Assembly: GCA_016987375.1 (NCBI GenBank)
Contig: PJRA01000353.1
Location: 351,689 to 382,156, forward strand
Source of the DNA: Brachionus koreanus
Lineage: Eukaryota > Rotifera > Eurotatoria > Ploima > Brachionidae
Reading direction: 5' to 3'
DNA length: 30,468 bases
How positions within the stretch are numbered: position 1 is the stretch's first letter; each line of letters starts with the position of its first letter. A model generated the notes under the pieces. The model was not told the origin of the DNA, ran no database searches, and worked only from the letters and a program-made list of their open reading frames with translations. The position numbers and the translations under genes were made by a program. Shown here one piece after another: positions 10,611 to 20,311 of this stretch.

Positions 10611-11441
10611 CGCAAATATAAATACCAAAGGACTGGGATATCCCTGTCAAACAAAGTATAATATTTTGGCTAAGAAAGATGTTTTTTGTGGCACCGGAAA
10701 TAATTTTATTTCACAAAATGATGATTTTATTACGAATTCTTCACTACAAAACTCGATTCAGAGTAATCTTTGGTTTTCTCAAAATAAAGTTTTATCGCAG
10801 GAATCTGTTTTAAATCATGATGATCGTCTCACTATCATTGTTAAAGGCTTTGGTTATGAGGTGAATAGATTGAGTTTATCTGATTTATTATCTGGTTCTA
10901 AAATCAATGATATAATCGTTAATTTTTACATGAAAATGCTGTGTAGCTCTAATCTGAACGTCAAATGTTCTCATATTTACTCTCTTATCATCAATAAAAT
11001 TTTAGATGGGAATTTACGGGGTGTATCGAAGTCTGTTGAGAAAAATTCTAAAACAGACTTTCGTCTGCTTTTTTGTCCAGTTCTATTCAATAAAAATCAT
11101 TGGGTTTTAATTGTATTTGATACATTTAAAAAAAAATCATGTATTATGATTCAATTTTTAATATAAATATCGAGATAATAGAAAAAATTCGTGGAGTACT
11201 TAAAAAGTATATTACTGCTTTGGCTGACTCAGATTCATGGATGATACTGAATGACCTTTTGTATCCAAAACAATATGGAAATGATAAGGATTGTGGTGTT
11301 TTTATCTGTGCCTATTCGAAGTTCTTATCATATGATAAACCATTTTTATTCAATCAAAATGATATTCCGAAAATACGTGAATCTATCGGATCTGAGATAT
11401 TAAAAGTTGAGATTCGAGAGTTTGATACTTTGGAGCAATGA
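10312..11441 (+). pseudogene. LINE ORF2, N-terminal part: tandem repeat and Ulp1-like (C48) cysteine protease
   Basis: The frame starts at ATG 10312, overlapping the ORF1 stop as ATGA. After the repeat and a linker, a Ulp1/SENP-type peptidase begins near 10828 (VKGFGYEVNRLSLSDLL, then NDIIVNFYMKML). The catalytic set is complete: His in NKNHWVLIVFD (11098-11100), Asp in MYYDSIF, the oxyanion-type Gln in PKQYGN and Cys in KDCGVFICAY (11292-11294). Ulp1 enzymes cleave SUMO/ubiquitin-like conjugates; in an element it may process its own polyprotein or counter host SUMO, which is inference. His and Asp lie in different frames: one base is missing in an A-run at 11128-11136, or a -1 slip at A-AAA-AAA bridges them. 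The frame ends at TGA 11439-11441, directly followed by CTAG. Confidence 0.75.
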
Positions 11442-11445
11442 CTAG
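11439..11445 (+). promoter_or_regulatory. Readthrough-type stop context TGA-CTA-G between protease and endonuclease
   Basis: The stop TGA sits in a frame that stays open on both sides, from 11139 upstream through 13205 downstream. CAA precedes it and CTAG follows. UGA-CUA-G is the established high-readthrough context of several animal genes and viruses. There is no in-frame ATG between this stop and the endonuclease core residues at 11541-11549 (the first is at 11574), so a free-standing endonuclease frame would lack its N-terminal active-site strand. Accidental mutation to TGA is the alternative. Confidence 0.55.
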
Positions 11446-13205
11446 AAATATATCAAGTTTCAAGTAAAGCTGATCGTTCTTATCTAAAAGATTTTAGAAA
11501 TTTTTGCAATTCGGACAATAAACTAAAAATTTTTCATCTCAATATTAATTCAATTCTCGGTAATATATTTGAAATGAATGAAATTCTAAATAATCGTATG
11601 TTTGATATTGTTTGTTTTAGTGAATCTAAACTCGATGATACAATACCAAATTCGTTTTTCAATAACAATTATTATTCAAAAGTAAGATTAGACAGGAATA
11701 GACATGGAGGTGGCCTGCTTGTTTTCATTAAAAACTCCTTGAAAGTTACCCGTACTTTTCTTCATGATACAGCTGAACTAGTTTTCTTTCAACTTAAACT
11801 TCATGATCAATGCTTAAATTTTGTATACTGTTATCGTTCACCAAATTCTAATGAAACCCTTTTTCTTGATGATGTTGAAGATTTTATTCAATCATTAAAT
11901 CTAAATGATCCCTTATTTGTTTTTGGTGATCTAAACTGTGACCCATCAAAAAAGCAGAATAATAATTTTCAAAATTTCATTGATAATAATGACTTGGTTA
12001 ATTTTGTTTGTCAACCCACCAGAGTATGTTCTAGATTTCATAAACGGAGGAATCAATATCTGCAATCAGAATCAGTCATTGATCTTTTTTTGCATAATGC
12101 TGATCTTATTGATGAGACATGTGTTATTGACTGTCCATTTAGTGACCACAAGTTTGTTTTAGCTAAATTAACAGTTGCTAAACTGAAATGTAAGCCGAAG
12201 ACTATATTATGTCGAAACCTTTCTCAGGTGAATATGGAAATCATTTATAGTCAGATTGATGAAATTGATTGGAGTGGATTCAAGACTTTTCCTTCTATTG
12301 ACGAAAAATGGAAGTTTGTCAAAGAAAAATTGATGAAAATTATCGATATTACTGCCCCCATTCGTAAAATTTCTATCAACATGTCAAGTCAGTTTCCATG
12401 GTATGATGATGATCTTATTTGTTTAAAACATTCACGGGATATCTCCTACAAGAAATTCAAACTATCTGGTAATGAAGATGATAAATTGGTTTATGAATAT
12501 TTTAAGAAACAGTTCAAGTTACTGAATGATGAGAAACTAATTCATTTTTTTCAGGATAAAACCTTGAATGACTTTAAAAACGCAAAAAAATTTTGGCAAT
12601 TCTACTCACCATTAATTGGCATGAAATCAGATAAAAACTCAAATACGCCGTTAATCTGTATTAAAAAGGAAAATGAAATTATAAATGATAAGTTAAACAT
12701 GTGTGAGATATTTAACGAATTCTTCACGTCAATAAGATCTTCATCAGAATTGTCGAATAATGATTCTAAGAGCTTCATACAGGATCAGTTTTCTAAACTT
12801 GGCCTCATGAAAACTGCTAATTTCAGATTTAGCTTTACGAATAGACATGAGATAGAAAAACTCCTCTTGGAGATCTCAACCTCTAGTGGTATCGGTTCTT
12901 GTGGAATACCTATTAAAATTCTAAAAGGTAGTTCAGCTAAGCTTCACACCATTATAGCTTATTTATTTAATTTTTTAATCTTAACGGGGTCAATCCCAAA
13001 TGATTGGAAAATGACCGTTGTTACGCTTTTATTTAAAAATAAAGGCTCAACTGATGATTTAAATAGTTATCGTGGCATTTCTGTTTTACCACCAATTGCA
13101 AAACTGTTTGAGAAGCTTATTCATAAACAGATAAGCAATTATTTGGCTGAAGCTAAGATTCTATCAGGTAATCAACATGGTTTCATCATTCATGCCATTT
13201 TTTGA
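11442..13205 (+). pseudogene. LINE ORF2, central part: Ape-type endonuclease and truncated reverse transcriptase
   Basis: Continuous with the protease frame after the TGA. The EEP endonuclease shows all expected motifs: LNINS (11538-11552), FSESKLDD, RHGGGLLVFIKN, VFGDLNCDPS, SVIDLFLHN and PFSDHKFV. A long linker precedes RT segments GSIPNDWKMTVVTLLFKNKG, NSYRGISVLPPIAKLFEKL and NQHGF. The chain then breaks at about 13183-13193 and joins the C-terminal end of the RT in another frame. The palm domain with the (F/Y)xDD catalytic motif is missing, so there is no polymerase activity. All endonuclease active-site residues seem intact. Confidence 0.85.
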
Positions 13206-13731
13206 CTATTGTCTTTCATTATCAATATATTTTACAAAAAGATCAATCCAAAAATTAGCTAATTCTTATAATTATTGTATTCAAAGGCTATTAAATATTC
13301 GCCCAAAAATACATGGGAATGATGATTTTAACACATTAAATATCGAGTTGAACAAATTTAACATTGACTGCTTTCAGCATAGAATTATCAAACGTCTTGC
13401 TCACTTTATTCATAAAATTATAAATTTAAAAACATCACCTGAAGACTTAAACGAAGTTTTAATAAGCAACCGCTCGAAAAATATTAATTATAATCTAAGA
13501 AATTCAAATGACTATCTTGTTCCTTACAAAGGAAAGTTCAATGATTATGGTGAAAAAACGTTTGATTATTTTTATTCTAAATTCATTAATAAATTAATTA
13601 TTGATGATATAGAGTTGAATTTTGTCTTATTTAAAAGAAGAATAAATAATAATATTAATTTAATTTTTGTAAAATTTTGTAATATTTTTTCTAATTTTGA
13701 TATCAATTTCAAAAAATTAATTTTTTATTAA
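13177..13731 (+). pseudogene. LINE RT C-terminal fragment after internal deletion
   Basis: In frame +1 relative to the window, the sequence SFMPFFDYCLSLSIYF followed by IQKLANSYNYCIQRLLNI is the typical post-palm region of CR1/Jockey-like RTs. It is followed by the conserved tail YNLRNSNDYLVP and EKTFDYFYSKFIN. Translation of the preceding frame stops at TGA 13203-13205 because the deletion is out of frame. Short TTCAT repeats at the junction (13186-13195) could mark microhomology or RT template switching. Confidence 0.8.
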
Positions 13732-13782
13732 TTTTTCTGATAATTTTATAATTTTTGTATGCTTTTTATATTAATAAATGGG

Positions 13783-13829
13783 CTCAATCATCCCTTTATG
13801 GGTTTTGACCTTTGGTCTCTTTGATTGAG
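13783..13829 (+). other. 3' UTR stem-loop of the LINE
   Basis: CTCAATCA (13783-13790) pairs perfectly with TGATTGAG (13822-13829). A smaller CCC/GGG hairpin lies inside (13792-13802). It is 8 bp from the element's 3' boundary, where a self-recognition structure for target-primed reverse transcription is expected. An AATAAA at 13773-13778 precedes it, and there is no poly(A) tail. Confidence 0.6.
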
Positions 13830-13837
13830 TTGAATAT

Positions 13838-14158
13838 ATTAAATAATCAATTTGCGTAAAACGTAGAACAAATTAATCAAATTTATGTGTTAAAAGATTA
13901 AGAAAAGATTATTTTTAATAATAATTTTGTTTCTTTTTTAAAAATTAAAAAAATTATCTCCTAATAAACAACTCAAGACATATTCTTTTAAAAATTGAAA
14001 ATTTTTTAAAATAGCATCAAAAAAAATTTTAGTATAAAACTCATTTTGTCGTCCAATTTGAACTGATTTTAAATTTGAATTAAATAAAATGATTTTTTAA
14101 GTAATTGTTTTAAGAAAATCTTAACTAAATGAATTTCAAAGTTTCACAGGACTGATAC
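13838..14158. repeat. Right copy of 321-bp direct repeat flanking the LINE
   Basis: Matches 9369-9689 over its full length with no difference that I can find by eye. Flanks diverge at once on both sides (GAATAT versus AAAGC before it, GGATCG versus ATATTC after it). It starts directly after the LINE 3' end. Confidence 0.9.
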
Positions 14159-15249
14159 GGATCGATTCTCATACTGTAAGAAATTCAAAATTTTAGAAGA
14201 AAGCTTTTGATTAAATAAACAATTTAGCTTATTGGCGATTTTAAATCTACCAAGTCAGCTAGTCCACTGAGATACAGTGACAGTCTAAAGAAATTGTTTT
14301 CTCTATTTGCATTTTTATTCAACAAAATATTCTAGTTAAAAAAGATGTCTAAGTTTTTTAGGTTCATTAGTTTGTTAAAATTAAATATGCCCTTGCTTGA
14401 AACATTAATTTTAACATCTTATTGTTTAGTTTTTTTAAAGGAACAAAGTAAACCAAAAATATTTTAAAGTTGTTACAAAAAAACGTTGTTTGATTAAAAT
14501 TTTATAGCAAAACAAAAATATTATCAGTTAAGTACATATGGCAATATTTTTTTTAAATTTATTTCAAAGACACTTTAAAATTTGAAATTTCAATACGATT
14601 TTTTTTTTTATTTTAAAAATCTAGCCATATGTTAAACTTTTTTTTTAAAACTTAATGGGAGAATAAAATTCTTTTAAATAAAATTGCTGATAAAATGAAT
14701 CAAACGATTAAGCATCCTTTTGAAAACGATATTTTTTTCTTTTCATACAAGCAAGTTAATTGATATTTTTCTTACCATATTTCTAAGAAAGTGGAATCCT
14801 TCATGATGCTAATATTAATCGGGCATTAAGTTTTAATAACGCATCCGGTCCGATTGAATAATACAAGTTTACCTATATAAATAGATGCCTGATTTTCTAT
14901 GAGAATCAAATGGAATGATAAATCAAGTTTTTAATATTAACCCTTTCAACTTTTTTTAAGCTTTTTTTAAGTGGAATTTTGAAGAGACATTCAAAATCCA
15001 GCTCAAATTTATGCCTGAAATTGGGTACCCGTCAAAGATTCTATCTTTAAATTTTCAATAGAATAATTTGATACCTTAATACACTAATTTTTTCTCAAGT
15101 ACATTATTTATTTGTATAGCATGTAAATATTTTAATAAAAATTTTCTTATCATTCCGAGTTTAATTAAATAAAAATTGTATTAATCATCTACAATGATTA
15201 ATTTTTTGATATTTAAGAAAATAGCTTTAAATACTTGAAACATTTTGGA
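14159..15249. other. Non-coding region upstream of the C-type-lectin-like gene
   Basis: Mostly A/T-rich without a recognised gene. A GC-richer island at about 14790-15060 contains a good TATA element (14874-14883) and may include the promoter and 5' UTR of the gene starting at 15250. Confidence 0.45.
14874..14883 (+). promoter_or_regulatory. TATA-box candidate
   Basis: TATATAAATA sits at the start of a comparatively GC-rich block on the strand of the downstream lectin-like gene. The distance to ATG 15250 would require a 5' UTR of about 340 bases or an unseen 5' intron, so linkage to that gene is only inferred. Confidence 0.3.
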
Positions 15250-16064
15250 ATGAAAATTTTTGCAGGAATCTTATTAATTTCAATTTTTCAATCGACAAAT
15301 TCACAGTATTTGAACTTTAGTCTAAAAACAGTTCTCAACGAAATATATGACACTGTAAAAGGTACTTTATTAATTTTGTTTAGTGCCAGGTTTTATTAAA
15401 GAAATAAAAAATTTTATTTTTATTTAGGGGCTAAATTTAAACTAAACCAGACAGTAGGTAAAAAAATTAAAAGTAAATTTAAAATTTAAATTTAACTAAT
15501 ATTTAAGAGTGTCAGACTGCTTTTGTAAGAAATAGCCGAAATCCCTCACGAGCCATAGTGTCATTAAAAAACTATCATGTTTATCATTTTAAAGATTCTT
15601 GCTATTTTGTTTCAAAATTTGAACTCAAACATCAACAATCAATGAGAGAATGTCAAAATATTAACAGCACTGATTTGTTTTACATAAATAATGAACACGA
15701 AATTGACCATCTTTGGCAAATTGAGAAAGAGATATCAGATTTACTCAATCAAAAATTTAATAAAAAAGACCATGATGGAACACCAGATGAGAGACAATAT
15801 CATATTGGTTTGAAATTCAATTTAGACAAAAAATCATGGTTTTGGTCAAATGGGGTTGAATTTAAAGAAACACAATTTAAAAAAATAAAAAATAGTAGCT
15901 TCAAAATTGAACCTGGTTTTTCGGCGTTTCTGTTGTTTGTAACTGGAAAAGAAACTGAATTATTAGCTTCTCAAAGGTCTAGTTCAAGAAAAAATTTCAT
16001 ATGTCGTCTAAGTAAGAGCTTAACATTTTATTCAAGTATTTTTTCAATAATGTTAAAAATTTGA
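15250..16064 (+). CDS. Secreted C-type-lectin-like domain protein
   Basis: Three exons: 15250-15361, 15428-15457 and 15508-16064, with introns of 66 and 50 bp, giving 232 residues. All junctions are GT-AG and keep the frame; the 30-bp middle exon is placed by frame only. A signal peptide (MKIFAGILLISIFQSTNS) starts the protein. The lectin-like fold begins at ECQTAFV and continues through KDSCYFVSKFEL, SMRECQN, LFYINNEHEIDHL, YHIGLKFNLDKKSWFWSNG and NFICRL. Four cysteines fit the N-terminal hairpin and the outer disulfide of long-form CTLDs. The inner disulfide and the calcium/sugar motifs (EPN/QPD, WND) are absent, so calcium-dependent sugar binding is unlikely. The C-terminal tail after the last Cys is hydrophobic, which could be a GPI signal. 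Confidence 0.65.
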
Positions 16065-16684
16065 ATTAATTTGAAAAAATCATTTTGCTAAGTTATTTAG
16101 CATTTTTAACACTGAATTTTTTCTAAAACACTAAAAATGAATAATGTGAGAATAGTTTTTAAAAATCATTTTCTAAACTAAGATAAGAAAAATGCTAAAT
16201 GACCTTTAAATCTGTAAAAAAATTTATAAACATTTTAAGAACTTTTATAGTTGATTTGTTAAGTCATATAATTTTTGCTAAAAAATATTTTATGATATAA
16301 GGAAATTTTATGGAGTTAATATTTTTCCTTTAAGTCAATTAGGTTAAAATTGAATGATTCCTTGATTTGATTTAGTTGAATATTCAAACTAGATGTTTTA
16401 AATTAAAAAAAAATATTTTATTGTTTTCATCTGTCCCCATCATTGTTCAGCATTTTTCTTAATACAATTTTGTTAGGTAATTGTTTGCACAGAAATAATC
16501 TTTTTATTCGAAATAGCTATAGTTATTTACAAAAAATTAATTTTTAGAAAATTTTTTTTTCAAAAAACTTAAGGTTAAGCTATAATTTATGAATATTATT
16601 TCATTAAATTTAATAATTTTAATATTCCCTCAATGAATTTTAAACAATTTCAATTTCTTCTATCTTCAATTTTTTTAATATTTT
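16065..16684. other. AT-rich spacer, nothing recognised
   Basis: No open frame, RNA gene or repeat of note is seen between the lectin-like gene and the LINE relic on the opposite strand. Confidence 0.5.
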
Positions 16685-17105
16685 TGCAAAAACATGATCA
16701 ATCGAAGATCTATTTTTAGCATTAAAATAGGTAAATTTTGTTTGAACTTTAGTTCTAAACCTTCTAGATTTTGATCAATAATTAGTTCTGATAGCTGTCT
16801 ATCAAATTTTTTTCTATGTATTGGGTCTGAGTTAAAGTCTACAATAATCAATAACTCTTTATTCTTATAATTTAAATTATGGATTAGATTTTTAAGGGGA
16901 GCTATGCTTATTTAGAGATTTTTGGCTAGAGTCGTTTGTGGTAAGATATACACCAATAATAAGAATATTTTTTAGCTCAATGTTACTAATTCTTTCATTT
17001 TCAAAATTCACTTTATGGTCCATCTTGAGTGATTTATCAATGAATATTAAATATTCTTCAAAATTTCTAGAAAATTTTCTTAAAACAATCTCATTTCAAT
17101 TTCAA
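16685..17105 (-). pseudogene. Decayed LINE Ape-type endonuclease fragment
   Basis: Read on the minus strand, the translation gives NIELKNILIIGVYLTTNDSS, then KNLIHNLNYKNKELLIIVDF, NSDPIHRKKFDRQLSELIID and, after a frame change, TYFNAKNRSSIDHV. These are the order and motifs of EEP endonucleases (IIGVYL, GDFN-like VDFN, SSIDHVF). Stops and at least two frameshifts make it a relic. It belongs to a different LINE family from the element at 9690, whose corresponding motifs differ (VFGDLNCDP, SVIDLFL). Confidence 0.7.
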
Positions 17106-17234
17106 GATAATCTATTGACACTTCATTTTGTAATTTTTATTAAATAATTATTATAAATTAAAAATACTATTATTTTTATTAAAATATAAACCATTATGTT
17201 CTATTTTTAGTGTTTAGCTATATTTAGCGAGTAG

Positions 17235-17560
17235 TTTGATTTCTCTACTTTACCATTCACGGTTTTAAAGACAAAAGTTTCACGACACCCTTTTTCAACT
17301 TAGTCTTGGTTAGTAAAATGCTGTCCTCAAGGAAAATGAACCATTGAACCAAAAAAATGATAATTAGAAGGAGAAAGATCTGAGCTATATGCTGAATGAG
17401 GAAGAAGATCATTGTTTTATAGCTCTTGTTTTTTTTTCATTGTTATTCTAAATGTATGTGATCTTCAAGAAACAAAGCAAACTTTTGGTCGATCAAACAA
17501 GGATGTTTTTCTTTAAGTGAAGCATAATTGTTCTATTTTTCAGAATAAGGTTCTGCATTC
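17235..17560 (-). pseudogene. Decayed mariner transposase fragment (copy 1)
   Basis: The minus strand reads LKEKHPCLIDQKFALFLED, then in another frame DLLPHSAYSSDLSPSNYHFF followed by GSM, then VEKGCRE. The LPHxAYSxDLxPSxYHxFGSM block is the signature around the last catalytic Asp of mariner transposases. Several frameshifts and stops are present, and only the C-terminal half is recognisable. A second copy lies at about 24060-24290. Confidence 0.75.
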
Positions 17561-17580
17561 AGTAATGACGTAACAAGGAA

Positions 17581-18080
17581 AAGTAAAAGTTTTAATTAAA
17601 TACCCTTTTTAAAATTTGATCGAAACGTTTTAGATGCTCAATTAAAATTTCGTTGCACTCTTAGAAAGCTTAATCCTTTTTTTAAAAAAAAAAAAGTTTA
17701 AAATATTACAATAGGATAAAATTCTGCTATCTAAATTTAACTAAGTATTTAAAATTTTTTGATCAAATTTGAAAATTGAATTTTGATCAGAAATTTTACT
17801 TTACCAGTAATAGTTTCAAAATTTCAAAATTTTCATTTTAAGCTTTTATCTTGAAAAATTTTTGAATTAAATAAAGTATTAGACATATCATTTTAAAAAG
17901 CATTCGATTCTGTTTATTTTTACACATAATTTGACTTGAAGTTCTAAAATTACAAAAATTGTAAAAATCAAAAATATCCAGCCTTTTAAAAACCGCTTAT
18001 TTTAATTTATTAAATTAATAGATTAAAAATTATACTAGCATTTTTTTTTAATCAAAACACTATTAATTATTTTTTCTAAG
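17581..18080. other. AT-rich DNA/intron before the second STRA6-like gene
   Basis: No signal-peptide exon for the downstream gene could be identified. The segment ends in a T-tract and CTAAG acceptor at 18076-18080. Confidence 0.45.
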
Positions 18081-20293
18081 TAATAGATCATTGTTATAAT
18101 AATACAAAATGTGGACATCATGGATCATGTCGAAATGATTTATTTAAGCAAGGCTATAAATGCTCATGTGATCTATTCAGCGATGGAAAGCATTGTGAAT
18201 TCTGTAGGAAATATTTAAACATTTTTAATTTTTTAATTTTCAATAAACTTTTAAAAAGGGTCAATTCAAAGTATTCAAGTACTAATTTGTGTGTCTATAG
18301 CCACTTGTTTGTTTATACTTAAATTAATCGTAAAATTAAACAGCAAAAAAAAATTTTCATTGTAAAAATTTTTTTCTTTTAATATAATAAAATCTAATTT
18401 TTATTTTAAAGATACAATACGAATTGTAAATTTACAATATTTAATTTGGACACTTGTCAAAAAAAAAATTTTTTCTCCCATTATTTTCTTCAGAATATAT
18501 TTTTATTAGTTATTTTTTTGGGATCGTCTATGTTTTCGGTTTATTTGAAATTTACCGAAAATAAACCAATATTTGATAAGACATGCTTTTATGTAAATTT
18601 TTTTGATCAGAGAAAAATTTTATTACCAATATTACAAACTTTTTTTCTGTTTTTGAGTAAAAAAGAATCTATTTTATGCATTCCATTGAATCCATTCAGC
18701 AAGCAGAGCCGTTTTATAACAAGTCTTATATTTCTGAGCCATTTCAATCAAATTATAAACTCATTTAATTTTTCAATAATCCAGATTAAATTTAATTTTG
18801 AAAGTTTAGATATTATAAAAGGAACAGAAAAATTTTTCGAGGAAAAATTTCTCATGAAATTTATATTCAAAATTTTGGATATTTTACTAATAGGGTTTGA
18901 TTTCTATCCGATTTTAGTTTGCCTTGAATTAAAATTAAAATTTTATTCTATCAATTTTGTATGCTTTGTTTATCTGGTTTTTAAATTCAATCAAAATTTT
19001 TTAAAAGAAATAGTTTGTAATCGAAAAGCCAATTTTGAATCAGATGTTTGGATAAATCAGCTTTTAAACTTTTTAATTACTATCATTTTTATGCATGATA
19101 TTTTCGGACAAAAGACAAAATTTAAAAATTTTTATTCAACTGAATTTTTATACACTAGAAAAATTTTAAAAAATAAAAAAAAGTCATTCACTCATCCATT
19201 TTCCAACATTTATCAATACAATGAATTCTATAAATATTCGAAACAATTTGTTCTTACAACTTGTATAACAACATTTTTAATAACCTACAGTACATATAAA
19301 TTTTGGACAAATTCACAATGTTTAATCAGTTCATTTCTTAAGTACGCCAATATTGGATTTTTAAATGCTCTTTTATTACTAAATGAAACTAGAGAAGAAA
19401 ATACAATCAACGCTAATTTCAAATTTTTTAACTTCATAGAAAATTTAAGTAAAATTTTTCATCAAATAATTTTAATCTCAATTACAATCTGCTATTCAAT
19501 TAGTTTATTTCAAATAATTTTTCAAATTCGAGCTTATAAATATCAAGTATTGCAAGCTTATCAAGGAGTTTATGAAAGAATACCTGCACCAAGTACATTG
19601 ACTAATTCAAAAATAATTTCTGCATCTATTCACTTTAGTGGTAATCAAATAGCCTATTGCATTTGGGGCTACACAAATTTATTTTTTTTAACTTTAATTA
19701 TTGTAATTTTTATTAAATTTTTCATTAGTTTCAATATTTTACTAATCATAATCGGAAAATTAGTGCTTCCTTGTATTGTTTTTTATGTTTTAAAAAAATA
19801 CACAATAAGAAGCATGGCTTCGTTGATTCTGACCAAGCAAAAAAAAAACCTAAATTTAAAAAATAAGAAAATTTATTTTTTAACTAATTATATAAGTTTT
19901 TTTCTAAATTGTTTTTTTACTTGGTTCATGTGTTTTATGCGTATGATTATGTCGTTTTTTATCGGAACAATTTTTGTCTCCAGATTAGATCAAAGTGTGT
20001 ACAGTCGACAATTTGAAAAAAACGATCCTGGATTTATTAGCTATGCATCTTTTATTCATATGGAAGTATACATGAGTCATCCTATAAAGCTTGCTTTTTG
20101 TCAGCTTGTCTCTCAAAAAAGCTCAAAACATAAAGAACAACTCAAGTTCAGAAATAAATGGTTTTTAATCTACACTTTAATAAAGAATCCCGGAATAAAA
20201 ATTTATCGAAAAAAATTTAAAAATAAAATTTCAAATAAAAATATAACATTTAATATAAAACAATTCGATGTAATTAATGAGTTCCTTGTTTAA
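18081..20293 (+). CDS. STRA6-like multi-pass receptor with N-terminal EGF module (paralogue 2; 5' partial)
   Basis: Exons are 18081-18203, 18259-18361 and 18412-20293 with introns of only 55 and 50 bp, giving 701 visible residues; a first exon is missing upstream. The EGF module reads CYNNTKCGHHGSC, CSCDLF and KHCEFW, aligning with paralogue 1, and a membrane span follows (VLICVSIATCLFILKLIV). Shared family motifs are NPFSKQSRFITS, AYQGVYERIPAP, DPGFISYASFIHMEV, SHPIKLAFCQL and RNKWFLIYTLIKNPG. It lacks the long hydrophilic loops and basic tail of paralogue 1 and is closer to the usual family length. Exon 3 runs through the site where paralogue 1 has a 2-kb intron. Base use is more AT-rich than paralogue 1 (many Phe, Ile, Asn, Lys), hinting at weaker constraint or expression. 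An AATAAA at 20312-20317 follows the stop. Confidence 0.85.
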
Positions 20294-20311
20294 ATTTTTG
20301 TGTTTAATGAG

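Larger units (their letters stand above)
9690..13837 (+). mobile_element. Non-LTR retrotransposon with Ulp1 protease, Ape endonuclease and deleted RT core
   Basis: The element lies between identical 321-bp repeats. The order is: short 5' UTR (53 bp), ORF1 with coiled-coil/RRM-like protein, 29-residue tandem repeat, Ulp1-type cysteine protease, Ape-type (EEP) endonuclease, N-terminal RT segment, deletion, RT C-terminal tail, and a 3' UTR with a stem-loop and no poly(A). Endonuclease type and C-terminal tail (FDYC, then YNLRNSNDYLVP) point to a CR1/L2/Jockey-like lineage; the exact clade is not assigned. It cannot retrotranspose alone because the catalytic RT motif is absent. Identical flanks argue for a recent insertion, probably by another copy's enzymes. 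Confidence 0.85.

Noticed and set aside
9369..14158. The 321-bp repeats as LTRs of an LTR retrotransposon
   Set aside because: The interior encodes an Ape endonuclease and non-LTR type RT with no integrase, RNase H or primer-binding site, and the repeats do not begin TG and end CA.
16938..17147. 69-residue plus-strand frame
   Set aside because: It is the antisense shadow of the decayed LINE endonuclease on the minus strand.
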